Source: CAZYMF01 sp964648215 (lineage in GTDB: Bacteria > Desulfobacterota > Binatia > HRBIN30 > JACQVA1). Taken from it: a stretch of DNA of 18,343 nt. Positions 1 to 7,653 of the stretch are shown in pieces (the first letter of the stretch is position 1; every line of letters starts with the position of its first letter). The translations under genes and the position numbers were made by a program. The DNA is taken from NCBI GenBank assembly GCA_964648215.1, contig CAZYMF010000090.1, positions 1 through 18,343 of the forward strand. The letters run 5' to 3'. A model generated the notes under the pieces. It had not been told where the DNA came from. It searched no databases and saw nothing but the letters and a program-made list of their open reading frames with translations.

Positions 1-1035
1 ATGAGCACGACGATCGGCGGCTATCGTGTCATCCTCGAGCCCGAGGACGAGTACTGCCACAAGCCCGACGAGGCGAAGAACTACAACGAGAGCATGTACT
101 TCAACGTCTTCGACCCGGCGCAGCAGATCGGCGGGTGGTTTCGCCTCGGCAACCGCGTCAACGAGGGCTACGCGGAGATGTCGGTCTGTCTCTATCTCCC
201 CGACGGCCGCATCGGCTTCATGTTCGGGCGCCCGAACATCGACAACAACGACGAGCTGAACGCCGGCGGCATGCGGTTCGAGGTGGTCGAGCCGTTCAAG
301 CGGCTGCGCGTCACCTACGACGGCAAGATCCTTCTGCTGCAGAACCCGCTCGAGATGGCGCACCCGTCGCGCGCGTTCAAGAACAACCCGCTGGTCGATT
401 GCCGGGTGAGCCTCGACTATCGCAACGTCGCGCCGATGTTCGGCGGCCGGCCGGTGCAGGCCGACGGCTCGGACCTGCCCATCGACCCGGAGAAGTCGTT
501 CGCCAAGGCGCACTACGAGCAGCACATGGCCGCCAAGGGCAGCTTCGCCGTCGCCGGGCAGCACTGGGACGTCGACGGCTTCGGCCTGCGCGACAAGTCG
601 TGGGGACCGCGCTACTGGCAGAGCGTGTCGTGGTACCGCTGGCTGCCGATGAATTTTGGGAGCGACTTCGGGATGATGATCTCGCTGATCGGCAGCGACG
701 ACGGCACCGTGCGTCGCAGCGGCATGGTGCTGCGCGACGGCGGGTACGCGCTGATCACCGACGCCCGCCTGGAGAGCGAGTGGGACGAGAACTGGTACCA
801 GACCCGGCTGCGCGCCTGGGCGAAGACCGAGGAGCGCGAGTACGTGGTGGAAGGGAAGGTGATCTCGATGATCCCGCTGCGCAACCGGCGCAAGAGCGAC
901 GACGGCAGCGAGCTGGTCACCCGCATCACCGAGGGAATGACCGAGTACACCTGCGACGGCAAGACCGGCTACGGCCTGTCGGAGTACCTCGACCAGATCG
1001 TCGACGGCAAGCCGCTCGGACCGGACGTCAAGTGA
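1..1035 (+). CDS. CrtC/AttH-like protein of the DUF7064/DUF7065 type
   Basis: The 344-residue protein has no signal peptide and should be cytosolic. The segment at residues 191-206, GFGLRDKSWGPRYW, is typical of a family distantly related to hydroxyneurosporene synthase (CrtC) and AttH, which form two lipocalin-like beta-barrel halves. The many Trp, Tyr and Gly residues and alternating hydrophobic strands fit that fold. CrtC hydrates carotenoids, but most members have no known reaction, so only a role in binding or modifying a hydrophobic substrate can be suggested. The ATG is the first base of the window, so an upstream start or ribosome binding site cannot be checked. The sequence MSTTIGGYRV makes a credible N-terminus. 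The stop is TGA at 1033-1035, followed by a gene-free gap. Such genes often sit near acyl-CoA and steroid/terpenoid catabolic genes, as here. The family call is from memory of the motif. Confidence 0.75.
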   Translation: MSTTIGGYRVILEPEDEYCHKPDEAKNYNESMYFNVFDPAQQIGGWFRLGNRVNEGYAEMSVCLYLPDGRIGFMFGRPNIDNNDELNAGGMRFEVVEPFKRLRVTYDGKILLLQNPLEMAHPSRAFKNNPLVDCRVSLDYRNVAPMFGGRPVQADGSDLPIDPEKSFAKAHYEQHMAAKGSFAVAGQHWDVDGFGLRDKSWGPRYWQSVSWYRWLPMNFGSDFGMMISLIGSDDGTVRRSGMVLRDGGYALITDARLESEWDENWYQTRLRAWAKTEEREYVVEGKVISMIPLRNRRKSDDGSELVTRITEGMTEYTCDGKTGYGLSEYLDQIVDGKPLGPDVK

Positions 1036-1084
1036 GAAGTGCCGGCGATGGAGCCGGCCCTCGACGAAATGGCGGAAAGCACGA

Positions 1085-1096
1085 GCGGACGTCCGC
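1085..1096. repeat. Perfect 12-bp palindrome
   Basis: GCGGACGTCCGC reads the same on both strands. It lies 50 bp after the stop of the CrtC-like gene and about 285 bp before the DUF1329 start. It could be a protein-binding site or the stem of a small hairpin. In DNA this GC-rich it could also be chance. Confidence 0.3.
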
Positions 1097-1123
1097 CAGT
1101 TAGCCTCGGCCCAGGTTCGGGAC

Positions 1124-1142
1124 GCCCGCTGGAAGGGCGGGC
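1124..1142 (+). terminator. Possible terminator stem-loop after the CrtC-like gene
   Basis: GCCCGC (1124-1129) pairs with GCGGGC (1137-1142) around a 7-base loop, and a pyrimidine stretch TCTCTC follows. It lies about 90 bp after the stop codon. There is no true T-run, so intrinsic termination is only possible. Confidence 0.3.
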
Positions 1143-1380
1143 TCTCTCGGGCGCGAGCGGTGCATCTCCATGCTTTTACACGATAAACTCCGGTCCGCGC
1201 GGAACAGGTGCCGTCTTTCCCGACGCCGTGTCCGGGGCTGGGTGCTGGTCGCTGCGCCGGTCGCCGACTGGCATCGAGGGTAACCAGCCTTCCCGTCGAT
1301 CCGAGCAAATCCATTGACATCCTGTGCCGTGGTGCGTGAGGATTGAATCTGATCCCTACGAGCTCACAAGGAGGACTGCC

Positions 1381-2646
1381 ATGAGACACAATGCAGCCTG
1401 GTCGACGCTGCTGTGGGGGCTGTTCGCAGCCATGCTGGCCACCGCGGCACGTGCCGACGTGCAACCGGGCGACGTCGTCAGCAAGGCCAACATCGACAAG
1501 GTGAAGGACCTGGTCTCTCCCGGCGTTCGGTGGTGCATCGAGCACGGCATGCAGATGAGAATCGTGCCGTACAAGAAGATCGAGTGGGACAAGGCGTACA
1601 AGGAGGCGACCGAGAAGTACAGCGGCCAGGTGAAGCTGGCGCCCGACGGGCGCTCGCTCGTCGGCTACGTTGCCGGCCTGCCGTTTCCGAACATCGACCC
1701 CAACGATCCGCAGATCGCGCTCAAGATCATGTGGAACTACGATCACAAGCCGTACGTCTCCGATGATCTCGATCTGCGCAACTTCGACGCTGACACGGGC
1801 CCGGTCAGCGATGGGCCGATGCAGGTCGAACGCCACTTCCTCCTCGACCACCTGCGCGTCTTGAACTACGAGGGCCGCCTGTACGTCGATCCCAAGCCGG
1901 TACTGCCCAATCCCGACGAGGTGCGCTCCAAGGAGTCGCTGCACCCGATCCTCGAGCCCTTCGATCTGAAGGGGGTCGGCGAGACCAGCATACGCTACCT
2001 GAGCCCCGACCGGCAGGACGATACCTGGCTGTACCTGCCGTCGCTGCGGCGTGTGCGGCGCCTCTCCAGCGCGCAGCGCTCGGACGCGCTCTTTGGCCAG
2101 GACACCGACGTGGACAGCTACTACGGCTACTCCGGCCAGGTTCCTTGGTTCACCTGGAAGTATCTCGGCGAAAAGCAAATCCTCGCCTCCTTCCACTCCG
2201 AGGAATTCCCCGTCAAGTACTGTCCGGGATCGGGAGACTTCGTCTTCTGCGACGCCTGGGAGAAACGCACCGCCTACGTCGTCGAAGGGGTGCCCAAGCA
2301 GCCCCAGTACGCGTACGGCAAGCGTCTCATCTTCATCGACAAGGATACCTACTTCATCGCCTACAGCGACATCTTCGACCGCGCCGGCCAGCTCTGGAAG
2401 GTGTGGATCAACCAGTTCGCTTTCAAGAAGCGAGCGACGCCGTCGTATGGTGACGTGTATCCGGACGAGATGCCGTTCAATCCGAGTATCACCATGGTCG
2501 ACATGCAGCTCAGCCACGCCACCAAGGCGTCGCTGCCGAGCAACAAGTACCCCGGTGAGCAGGGCTGGTACTTCAATCAGGGCAAGAAGTCCGGGACCAC
2601 GGAGGACTTCTTCACCATCGCGGCCCTGATCGCCTCCGGCCATTGA
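1381..2646 (+). CDS. Exported DUF1329 family protein
   Basis: I chose ATG 1381 over the in-frame upstream start because AAGGAGG sits 7-8 bases before it and a classic Sec signal peptide follows: a hydrophobic stretch at residues 7-22, then ARA before Asp26. This gives a 421-residue precursor. The mature part matches DUF1329, a family of about 400-450 residues with a LolA/LolB-like lipid-binding half-barrel. Characteristic pieces are SDGPMQVERHFLLDHLRVL around residues 143-161 and LYLPSLRRVRRL around 217-228, the latter leading into a Tyr/Trp-rich strand region. DUF1329 proteins are usually encoded with DUF1302 outer-membrane proteins and RND/MMPL-type exporters and are thought to handle hydrophobic molecules in the periplasm. 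Neither partner is in the window. The role is therefore inferred from fold and family. Confidence 0.88.
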   Translation: MRHNAAWSTLLWGLFAAMLATAARADVQPGDVVSKANIDKVKDLVSPGVRWCIEHGMQMRIVPYKKIEWDKAYKEATEKYSGQVKLAPDGRSLVGYVAGLPFPNIDPNDPQIALKIMWNYDHKPYVSDDLDLRNFDADTGPVSDGPMQVERHFLLDHLRVLNYEGRLYVDPKPVLPNPDEVRSKESLHPILEPFDLKGVGETSIRYLSPDRQDDTWLYLPSLRRVRRLSSAQRSDALFGQDTDVDSYYGYSGQVPWFTWKYLGEKQILASFHSEEFPVKYCPGSGDFVFCDAWEKRTAYVVEGVPKQPQYAYGKRLIFIDKDTYFIAYSDIFDRAGQLWKVWINQFAFKKRATPSYGDVYPDEMPFNPSITMVDMQLSHATKASLPSNKYPGEQGWYFNQGKKSGTTEDFFTIAALIASGH

Positions 2647-2664
2647 GCAACCGGGACATCGGTG

Positions 2665-2691
2665 GGCGGGAGGGCACCGCGGCCTCCCGCC
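2665..2691 (+). terminator. GC-rich stem-loop 1 after the DUF1329 gene
   Basis: GGCGGGAGG (2665-2673) pairs perfectly with CCTCCCGCC (2683-2691) around a 9-base loop, 19 bases after the DUF1329 stop. The stem is very stable. No T-run follows, so it may be a factor-assisted terminator or an mRNA-stabilising structure. Confidence 0.45.
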
Positions 2692-2696
2692 GCGCT

Positions 2697-2720
2697 CGAC
2701 GAGACGGTTCGTCCTCGTCG
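2697..2720 (+). terminator. Stem-loop 2, directly after stem-loop 1
   Basis: CGACGAG (2697-2703) pairs with CTCGTCG (2714-2720). Inside it ACG pairs with CGT across GTT, with one bulged C at 2713, giving about ten base pairs. It begins five bases after the first hairpin and ends 44 bases before the PhyH start codon. The pair could act as a terminator or as leader structure for the next gene. Confidence 0.4.
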
Positions 2721-2764
2721 GGCGGGCGTTTGCGATACGCGGCTCTCTCAGGGAGACCTGGCAC

Positions 2765-3976
2765 ATGCCTTTGCCCGACGGGTTCGCACCGATCGACTTC
2801 GTGCACTTCCATCGCCAGGAGCTGCCGGCGCTGCTGGCCTCCGGACGCCGGCCGCTGGTGGCAAGCGCCACGGTCGGTCTCGACAGCCTGGCGTTGCGGC
2901 TGAACGACGGCACCGCCTTCAGCTATCGTCCCCACGCGGGCGGCGTCGACATCGCCGCGGGCGACGAAGGCGCCAAGACGGTCATCGCGATCGACCTCGA
3001 GTCCTGGCAGGGTCTGGTGCACGAGCTGGAAGCCCCGGCCGGTCTCCTGTACGCCGGGCGCGTGCGCTGCGTGCGGGGGAACCCGATCGCGCTGATGGCG
3101 TGGGAGTCGGCCCTGCGCGCCTTGTACAACGGCCGGCCTCCCTACGACCCCGCGCATCATTCGCTGGCCGCGCCCGACGGCTCCGCCCTCGATCCGCAGC
3201 TGACCCTCACGCTCGCCTCCGATCGGCGACGGATGACCGAGTTCCTCCGCGCCGCGGGCTATCTGTTCGTGCGCGACGTCTTCCGGCCCGACGAGGTGGC
3301 GGCCTTCCTGGAGGAGGCGGGACAGCTCCAGGGTGAGGCCTGTCGCGGCGACAAGCTGTCCTGGTGGGGAAAGAATGCCGCGGGCGAGGAAGTCCTGTGT
3401 CGCGTGACCCGCGGCGCGGACAAGCCGCGGCTGGCAACACTGCCGGGGGACGCTCGCCTGCACACGCTCAAGAACCTGGCCGACGCGTCGTTCGTGCACA
3501 GGAAAGGCGAGGGCAACGGCGTCACTCTCATCTACAAGCGCCCGGGAATGACCGAGGGCCTCGGCGACCTGCCGTGGCATCGCGACTGCGGCATGGGTGG
3601 TCACGCCGTGATGTGCCCGATTCTGGTGGTGTCCGTGTATCTCACCGAGGCGACGCCGGAGAGCGGCGAGCTGGCGATGCTGCCGGGATCGCACCGCGCC
3701 TCTTTCAACGCGCACGATCAGCGGCCCGACCTGGCGAGGTACGCCGCCCATTTCCGCGCCCGTCCGGGCGACGTGTCGCTGCACTACAGCGATACCGTGC
3801 ACGTAGCGCCGCCGCCGGTGGAGAGGCCGCGCCGGGTCTACCGCGTCAGCGCCGTTCTGTCCTTTGCCGCAGCCCATGCCCGGCATCATCGCGGCGAGAG
3901 CAGCTACAATGCCGTCCTCCACCAGCGGGCCGACGGCCAGATCGAACACCTGGAGGCGGTGGCGAAACGGCGGTAG
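2765..3976 (+). CDS. Phytanoyl-CoA dioxygenase (PhyH) family protein with an SCP2-like N-terminal domain
   Basis: The 403-residue protein starts at an ATG preceded by AGGGAGA. Residues about 150-375 are a PhyH-type Fe(II)/2-oxoglutarate oxygenase. The HxD metal motif is in LPWHRDCG (His272, Asp274), and the distal ligand is probably His346 in SDTVHVAPP. An Arg about 11 residues later (Arg356/357) is in place to bind 2-oxoglutarate. GELAMLPGSHR (301-311) is a family signature. Residues about 28-124 have the pattern of an SCP2 sterol-carrier domain: LRLNDGTAFSYR, then an alternating strand region, then YAGRVRCVRGNPIALMAW. The expected reaction is hydroxylation of a CoA-thioester or free hydrophobic substrate, with the SCP2 part presenting the ligand. 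The substrate is unknown. The gene is convergent with the SDR gene, 37 bp away. The oxygenase call is firm; the SCP2 call is by pattern. Confidence 0.85.
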   Translation: MPLPDGFAPIDFVHFHRQELPALLASGRRPLVASATVGLDSLALRLNDGTAFSYRPHAGGVDIAAGDEGAKTVIAIDLESWQGLVHELEAPAGLLYAGRVRCVRGNPIALMAWESALRALYNGRPPYDPAHHSLAAPDGSALDPQLTLTLASDRRRMTEFLRAAGYLFVRDVFRPDEVAAFLEEAGQLQGEACRGDKLSWWGKNAAGEEVLCRVTRGADKPRLATLPGDARLHTLKNLADASFVHRKGEGNGVTLIYKRPGMTEGLGDLPWHRDCGMGGHAVMCPILVVSVYLTEATPESGELAMLPGSHRASFNAHDQRPDLARYAAHFRARPGDVSLHYSDTVHVAPPPVERPRRVYRVSAVLSFAAAHARHHRGESSYNAVLHQRADGQIEHLEAVAKRR

Positions 3977-4013
3977 GGCGCCAATGTCCCCGCGCGTGCG
4001 TCGTCGTCAGCGC

Positions 4014-4835
4014 TCAGCTCGTGCCCGGGGGACGGTCGTTGCGGACCAGCTTGCTGGTGACCGCGCTGACGAACTCGATTGCCTGGCGCCGCGGCAGGCT
4101 GGCCAGCGCCGCCGCGCCCTGACGGTTGAACTCGCCCGGTACCAGGTTGGGCTCGACGCCGAGCCCCGCCAGCGCCTCGCGCACCACGTCGGCCGGCTCC
4201 ATCGCCGGCATCTCCTGCTCGCCCGGTCGTTGCGACGACAGCCAGCCGGGCGTGCGTGTCGATCCCGGCTGCACGGCCAGAACGTCGATCCCGTGCGGCC
4301 GCAGCTCGGCCCACAACGCGTCGGCCAGCACCAGATTGAAGGCCTTGCTCGCCGCGTAGATGGTGAGCTGGGCCGAGCCGTAGTTGCCGGACAGCGACGA
4401 CATGAGAATGATGCCGCCGCGCCCGCGGCGCGTCATCGCCGGCGCCAGCATGTGCGCCAGACGCACCGGGCCGCGACAGTTGACGTCGATCATCGTGTCG
4501 CAGTGTGCCGGCCGGAGATCGAGAAAGGGCGCCACCGTGCCGATCGCGGCGTTGTAGACGAGCAGGCCTATCTCAGTATCAGCGAGCTGCGGTCGCAGCA
4601 CCTCGACGAGATCCGGACGCGCGAGATCGACGGTGATCGGTCGCACCTGCACGCCGTGGCGCGAGCGGATCTCCTCGGCGGTGGCGCGCAGCGGCTCGGC
4701 GTCGCGGTCGAGCAGGACGAGATCGAGCCCGTGGGCCGCGATCTGCCGCGCGTACTCGGCGCCGAGGCCGACGGCGGCGCCGGCGACCAGCGCGCACGGG
4801 CCGTACTTCTGGCGAAAGGAATCGTCGTTTGACAT
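4014..4835 (-). CDS. Short-chain dehydrogenase/reductase (classical SDR)
   Basis: The 273-residue NAD(P)-dependent oxidoreductase has all classical SDR elements. The cofactor loop is AGAAVGLG (18-25, with Ala in place of the usual Thr). NAA is at 95-97 and the structural Asn at 119. The catalytic set is Ser146/147, Tyr160 and Lys164 (YAASK), and PGSTRT follows at 190-195. Asp43 at the end of the second strand may favour NAD(H), which is an inference. The substrate is unknown; a hydroxyacyl, steroid or other alcohol/ketone is plausible given the neighbours. ATG 4835 is supported by AGGAGA five bases upstream on the minus strand. The gene lies 46 bp downstream of the GH5 gene and may be co-transcribed with it. 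Confidence 0.93.
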   Translation of the reverse strand: MSNDDSFRQKYGPCALVAGAAVGLGAEYARQIAAHGLDLVLLDRDAEPLRATAEEIRSRHGVQVRPITVDLARPDLVEVLRPQLADTEIGLLVYNAAIGTVAPFLDLRPAHCDTMIDVNCRGPVRLAHMLAPAMTRRGRGGIILMSSLSGNYGSAQLTIYAASKAFNLVLADALWAELRPHGIDVLAVQPGSTRTPGWLSSQRPGEQEMPAMEPADVVREALAGLGVEPNLVPGEFNRQGAAALASLPRRQAIEFVSAVTSKLVRNDRPPGTS

Positions 4836-4850
4836 GGGTCTCTCCTGTAG

Positions 4851-4878
4851 CGGGTGACGGGTAACGAGTATTGGATAG
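4851..4878. repeat. Degenerate heptamer tandem repeat
   Basis: Three to four successive 7-base units, CGGGTGA, CGGGTAA, CGAGTAT and TGGATAG, lie in the 46-bp gap between the GH5 and SDR genes. The units diverge progressively. This may be a small intergenic repeat typical of the genome, but one copy in one window cannot show that. Confidence 0.3.
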
Positions 4879-4881
4879 AGT

Positions 4882-6333
4882 TCACGGCGCTGGGGTCACC
4901 GTCAGCCGGAAGTCTCCCGACTGGCCTTGCCACGGCACTTGGGCGCGGTAGCTGGCCGGGTCGATGTGAACCTGTACCACCGCCCCGTTCAGGGTCACGC
5001 GGACGCCGTCGGGGTACCACGAGGGCGGCAGGAAGAGGAGCGGTGCCGCCTCGCCGCCGGCGGCTTGGAAGTGCGCTTGCAGGAGGCGGGTGTCGGTGTC
5101 GAAGCTGTGCTCCAGCCACTGGCCGGGCATGGCCATGACGTAGGGCTTGCCGACGGTGCGGGCGGCCTCCGGACGCTCGCTCCAGCTTCCGGTCTGCGCG
5201 TCGAAGTCGAAGAAGCCCCAGAAGCCTTGCGAGTTCTCCTTCCACAGCCAGAACGCCTGCCCGGCGTGGACCTCCTCGGCGAGCTCCTGGACGGCCTGGA
5301 TGTAGACGTCGGAGCCGGGTGACACGGGGTTCGCACCCCATTCGTCCACGTGCAGCGCCGCTCCCCAGGAATCGGCCTCGGTGCGCATGGCGAGAAACGA
5401 GGAGTGCAGCAGCTTCTTCCAGCCGTCGAGAGTCGTGGCCCCGCCCAGCGGATAGTTGTGCGGGCAGTAGACGACCTGGTCGTCGGGAAAGGGCGCGGGG
5501 AGCAGAGGGGCGGCGAACGAGATGTTGCGGCTGACGTCGGGCTCGAGCCACAGCGGCTGATCCGGGTTGACCTCGCGCATTTCGGCGGCGGCCTTCTCGT
5601 AAAAGGCGAGTAGCTGCCCCTCGGGATCGCCCGTGAGGTAGGCGACGGGCTCGTTCATCACCTCGAAGCCGACGATCGCGCTGTCGCCGGCATAGCGGCC
5701 GGTCACCAGCCGCCAGGCCGGCAGGAAACGGTCCTGCAGCGAGTCCCGGTTGTCGAAGAAGCTGGCGAAGGCGAGGTTCACCTGCGCCGACAGCCGCCTC
5801 TGATCGAGATCGTTCAGGGGACCTTGCAGCAGCATCTTCGGCGGCGGCACGATGGCCCACAGCGGGGCGCCGTCCTCGCCGATCTCCTTCGAGTAGGCGT
5901 CCTGGTGGAAGTCGACCAGGACGTAGAGACCCGCCTGCCGGCACAGCTCGACGATGTGATCGAGGCGAGCCAGGTAGGCGTCGGAGAACTCGCCCTCGTG
6001 TGGCTCCAGGCCGCTCCAGCTGATGGGCAGGCGCAGAAAGTTGAAGCCGAACTTGACCATCATCCGCGCATCGTCGGCGGTGAAGGTCGGCAGCGGCTCC
6101 ACCCGCGTGCGCCCGTCGTCGAACGTCACGTCGAACAGGCCTTCGATGCGCGCGTTGATGCCGCGCAGCTGCCACTCGCGCCCGTGGTCGTCCACCAAGC
6201 GGCGATTGCGGACGTGAATCGCCGGCATCGACAGAGACTGCGCGCCGCCGTTCTGTTCCCCGTCACTGCCGCAACCGACCGCCGTGGTCGCCGCGACGGC
6301 GAGACAGATGAGGAGACCGAGCCTCTTGACCAT
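4882..6333 (-). CDS. Endoglycoceramidase-like GH5 glycosidase, predicted lipoprotein
   Basis: I chose ATG 6333 because AGAGGG precedes it and a lipoprotein signal follows (hydrophobic residues 5-20, AVGC lipobox, lipidated Cys21). The frame stays open for 180 bp upstream but without signal-peptide character. The 483-residue protein has a GH5 (beta/alpha)8 barrel at residues about 38-390. LVDFHQDAYS (139-148) and FEVMNEP (223-229) hold conserved His143 and acid/base Glu228. HNYPLGG (292-298) and HVDEWG (328-333) hold a conserved His/Tyr pair and nucleophile Glu331. A C-terminal beta-sandwich of about 90 residues follows, as in endoglycoceramidases. These enzymes cut glycosphingolipids between sugar and ceramide; related GH5 members cleave steryl glucosides or other glycolipids, so the exact substrate is uncertain. 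The site of action is probably periplasmic or at the outer membrane. Confidence 0.85.
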   Translation of the reverse strand: MVKRLGLLICLAVAATTAVGCGSDGEQNGGAQSLSMPAIHVRNRRLVDDHGREWQLRGINARIEGLFDVTFDDGRTRVEPLPTFTADDARMMVKFGFNFLRLPISWSGLEPHEGEFSDAYLARLDHIVELCRQAGLYVLVDFHQDAYSKEIGEDGAPLWAIVPPPKMLLQGPLNDLDQRRLSAQVNLAFASFFDNRDSLQDRFLPAWRLVTGRYAGDSAIVGFEVMNEPVAYLTGDPEGQLLAFYEKAAAEMREVNPDQPLWLEPDVSRNISFAAPLLPAPFPDDQVVYCPHNYPLGGATTLDGWKKLLHSSFLAMRTEADSWGAALHVDEWGANPVSPGSDVYIQAVQELAEEVHAGQAFWLWKENSQGFWGFFDFDAQTGSWSERPEAARTVGKPYVMAMPGQWLEHSFDTDTRLLQAHFQAAGGEAAPLLFLPPSWYPDGVRVTLNGAVVQVHIDPASYRAQVPWQGQSGDFRLTVTPAP

Positions 6334-6527
6334 CGATTGCCCTCTGGTTGACCGAGGGAGGTGGTACAAGAAATCGCCTTGGCGGTGCAAACGGGCCACG
6401 ACGGCAGCCGCAAACCAGACGCGTCGGGGCGCCTGTTGCGATTCGAGCGGCGATCGTCGGAACGCAGGACCGGCCCTGCCGCGGCGACCCGCGAGGGCGA
6501 TTGCGGAGGCCACGACTGTCCGGCGTG

Positions 6528-6866
6528 TCAGTAGATCAACACGCCGTTGTGGGACAGGAACGACACCACCTGGCTGCGCCGCCGCCGGGCTTCGACGCCG
6601 CGGCCGGCAGCGGTCTCGAACTCCTTGAGCTTCAGCAGGAGCTCCTCGCGACGCTTGGCGCTAGCGAAGCGTTCGCCGGTGGCCCGCTTGCGCAGGAAGC
6701 AGAAGGCCACCAACTCGTCGGGATCTCTGTCCATCAGGCGGCAGAAGGCGTCGAGGACTTCGAGCTTGGCGGGATCCTCGCCGAGGGGATCGCCGCCCCA
6801 CTGTCGCCTCAGGCCAGCGTCCCAGGCGGCGACACTGTCGTGGCTCCGGATCGGTTTTACCAGCAT
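6528..6866 (-). CDS. Small protein resembling a tyrosine-recombinase SAM-like N-terminal domain
   Basis: This 112-residue protein starts four bases after the nitroreductase stop, so translation is probably coupled, although no strong Shine-Dalgarno is visible. Residues about 28-112 are predicted helical. The layout, with VLDAFCRLMDRDPDELVAF, a helix LLLKLKEFE and a final QVVSFLSHNGVLIY, recalls the core-binding (SAM-like) domain of phage and archaeal-type integrases. The catalytic Arg-His-Arg-Tyr domain is absent, and about 190 bp of non-coding DNA follow before the GH5 gene. It could be a recombinase remnant, a stand-alone DNA-binding protein, or an unrelated helical protein. The coding call rests on its tight operon position and plausible composition. 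The family call is tentative. Confidence 0.6.
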   Translation of the reverse strand: MLVKPIRSHDSVAAWDAGLRRQWGGDPLGEDPAKLEVLDAFCRLMDRDPDELVAFCFLRKRATGERFASAKRREELLLKLKEFETAAGRGVEARRRRSQVVSFLSHNGVLIY

Positions 6867-6870
6867 GGCG

Positions 6871-7653
6871 TCACTCGGGCAGGCCGAGCTTGCGGGCGAG
6901 CTGGCGCATCTCCTCCCTGCGCCCGGGTAGCGGTGCCGGCGCCTGGATCATCTTCTCCCGCTCGAGCTCCTCCACCACCGCTCGGTCGCGCCGGAAGGGG
7001 TTGTCGGCGCGACCCTCGAAGTAGAGCTCCTCGAACGGCGGCCGCGGGCGCTGGCCGCCGGCCGCGCGCGACTCCAGTGGATAACCCACGTTCAGGAGGT
7101 AGTGCGGGAGCCAGTCGTCCGGGATGCCGAGCACTTCCTTGGCGCCCTCCGTATTGAAGGCCGTCCAGCAGGCGCCGAGGCCGAGGTTGTACGCCATCAG
7201 CAGGCCCTGCGTCGCACACCCGCCGTTGTCGAAGGCCATTGCCGCCGGGTAGGTGGAATTCTTGTACAACGGCTCGAGCACCTGCGGCCACACGAACTCG
7301 TCGATGAAGCGGTACGTCCAGCCATGGCTCGGCCCGAGCGCCCCGACGTCGATCAGCTGCTTCGGCCGCGCTCCGTGGTCCTTGGCGACCACCGAGAGGT
7401 CGCCGTAACAGTAGATGTGTACGGGAGCCAGCTCCATGATCACGCCGGCTACCGGAAGCTTGACCTTCTCGAAGCTCTCGGGCGACATCTCGTCGCGGAA
7501 GACCACCACGGCACGCAGCCAGTGCGCGTTCATGGCGCATGATCCGAGTCGCATGGCTTCGAGTATCTTCTGCACCTTCTCGCGTTCGACCGGACGGTCG
7601 GGATCGAAAAAGCGGATCGAACGCCGAATTCCCACTACCTCGGAGTATTCCAT
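6871..7653 (-). CDS. Nitroreductase family FMN-dependent oxidoreductase
   Basis: ATG 7653 is chosen because AAGGAGAG lies about 7 bases upstream on the minus strand; an in-frame start 63 bp further upstream lacks this. The 260-residue protein has the nitroreductase signature RRSIRFF (10-16) and the FMN-contacting segment SCAMNAHW (38-45). The glycine-rich helix region GGCATQGLLMAYNLGLGACW (144-163) follows, then GIPDDWLPHYLLNVGYP (176-192), which binds flavin in this fold. Such enzymes reduce nitro groups, quinones or enones, or act as dehydrogenases; some help degrade aromatic or alicyclic acids. The gene is 148 bp downstream of the CoA ligase and directly upstream of the small helical protein, so an operon is likely. 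The substrate cannot be told from sequence. Confidence 0.9.
   Translation of the reverse strand: MEYSEVVGIRRSIRFFDPDRPVEREKVQKILEAMRLGSCAMNAHWLRAVVVFRDEMSPESFEKVKLPVAGVIMELAPVHIYCYGDLSVVAKDHGARPKQLIDVGALGPSHGWTYRFIDEFVWPQVLEPLYKNSTYPAAMAFDNGGCATQGLLMAYNLGLGACWTAFNTEGAKEVLGIPDDWLPHYLLNVGYPLESRAAGGQRPRPPFEELYFEGRADNPFRRDRAVVEELEREKMIQAPAPLPGRREEMRQLARKLGLPE

Larger units (their letters stand above)
1036..1380. other. Gene-free spacer upstream of the DUF1329 gene
   Basis: This 345-bp stretch has no convincing gene. A GTG-started frame (1039-1317) has low-complexity Gly/Ser/Arg content and no recognisable domain. It contains a perfect 12-bp palindrome at 1085-1096 and a GC stem-loop at 1124-1142. 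A perfect -35-like TTGACA lies at 1314-1319, but no good -10 box follows at 16-18 bp, so the promoter is uncertain. The strong ribosome binding site of the next gene ends the gap. Confidence 0.5.

Noticed and set aside
1039..1317. 92-residue GTG-started open frame in the gap before the DUF1329 gene
   Set aside because: Low-complexity Gly/Ser/Arg composition, no Shine-Dalgarno, no domain, and hairpins inside it.
2612..3949. 445-residue minus-strand open frame opposite the PhyH gene
   Set aside because: It is antisense to a gene with clear catalytic motifs and reads as Arg/His/Gly-rich filler, as expected for a high-GC shadow frame.
4568..6175. 535-residue minus-strand open frame overlapping the GH5 and SDR genes
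   Set aside because: It is an off-frame reading of the GH5 gene; its sequence is Arg-rich and lacks the GH5 motifs seen in the adjacent frame.
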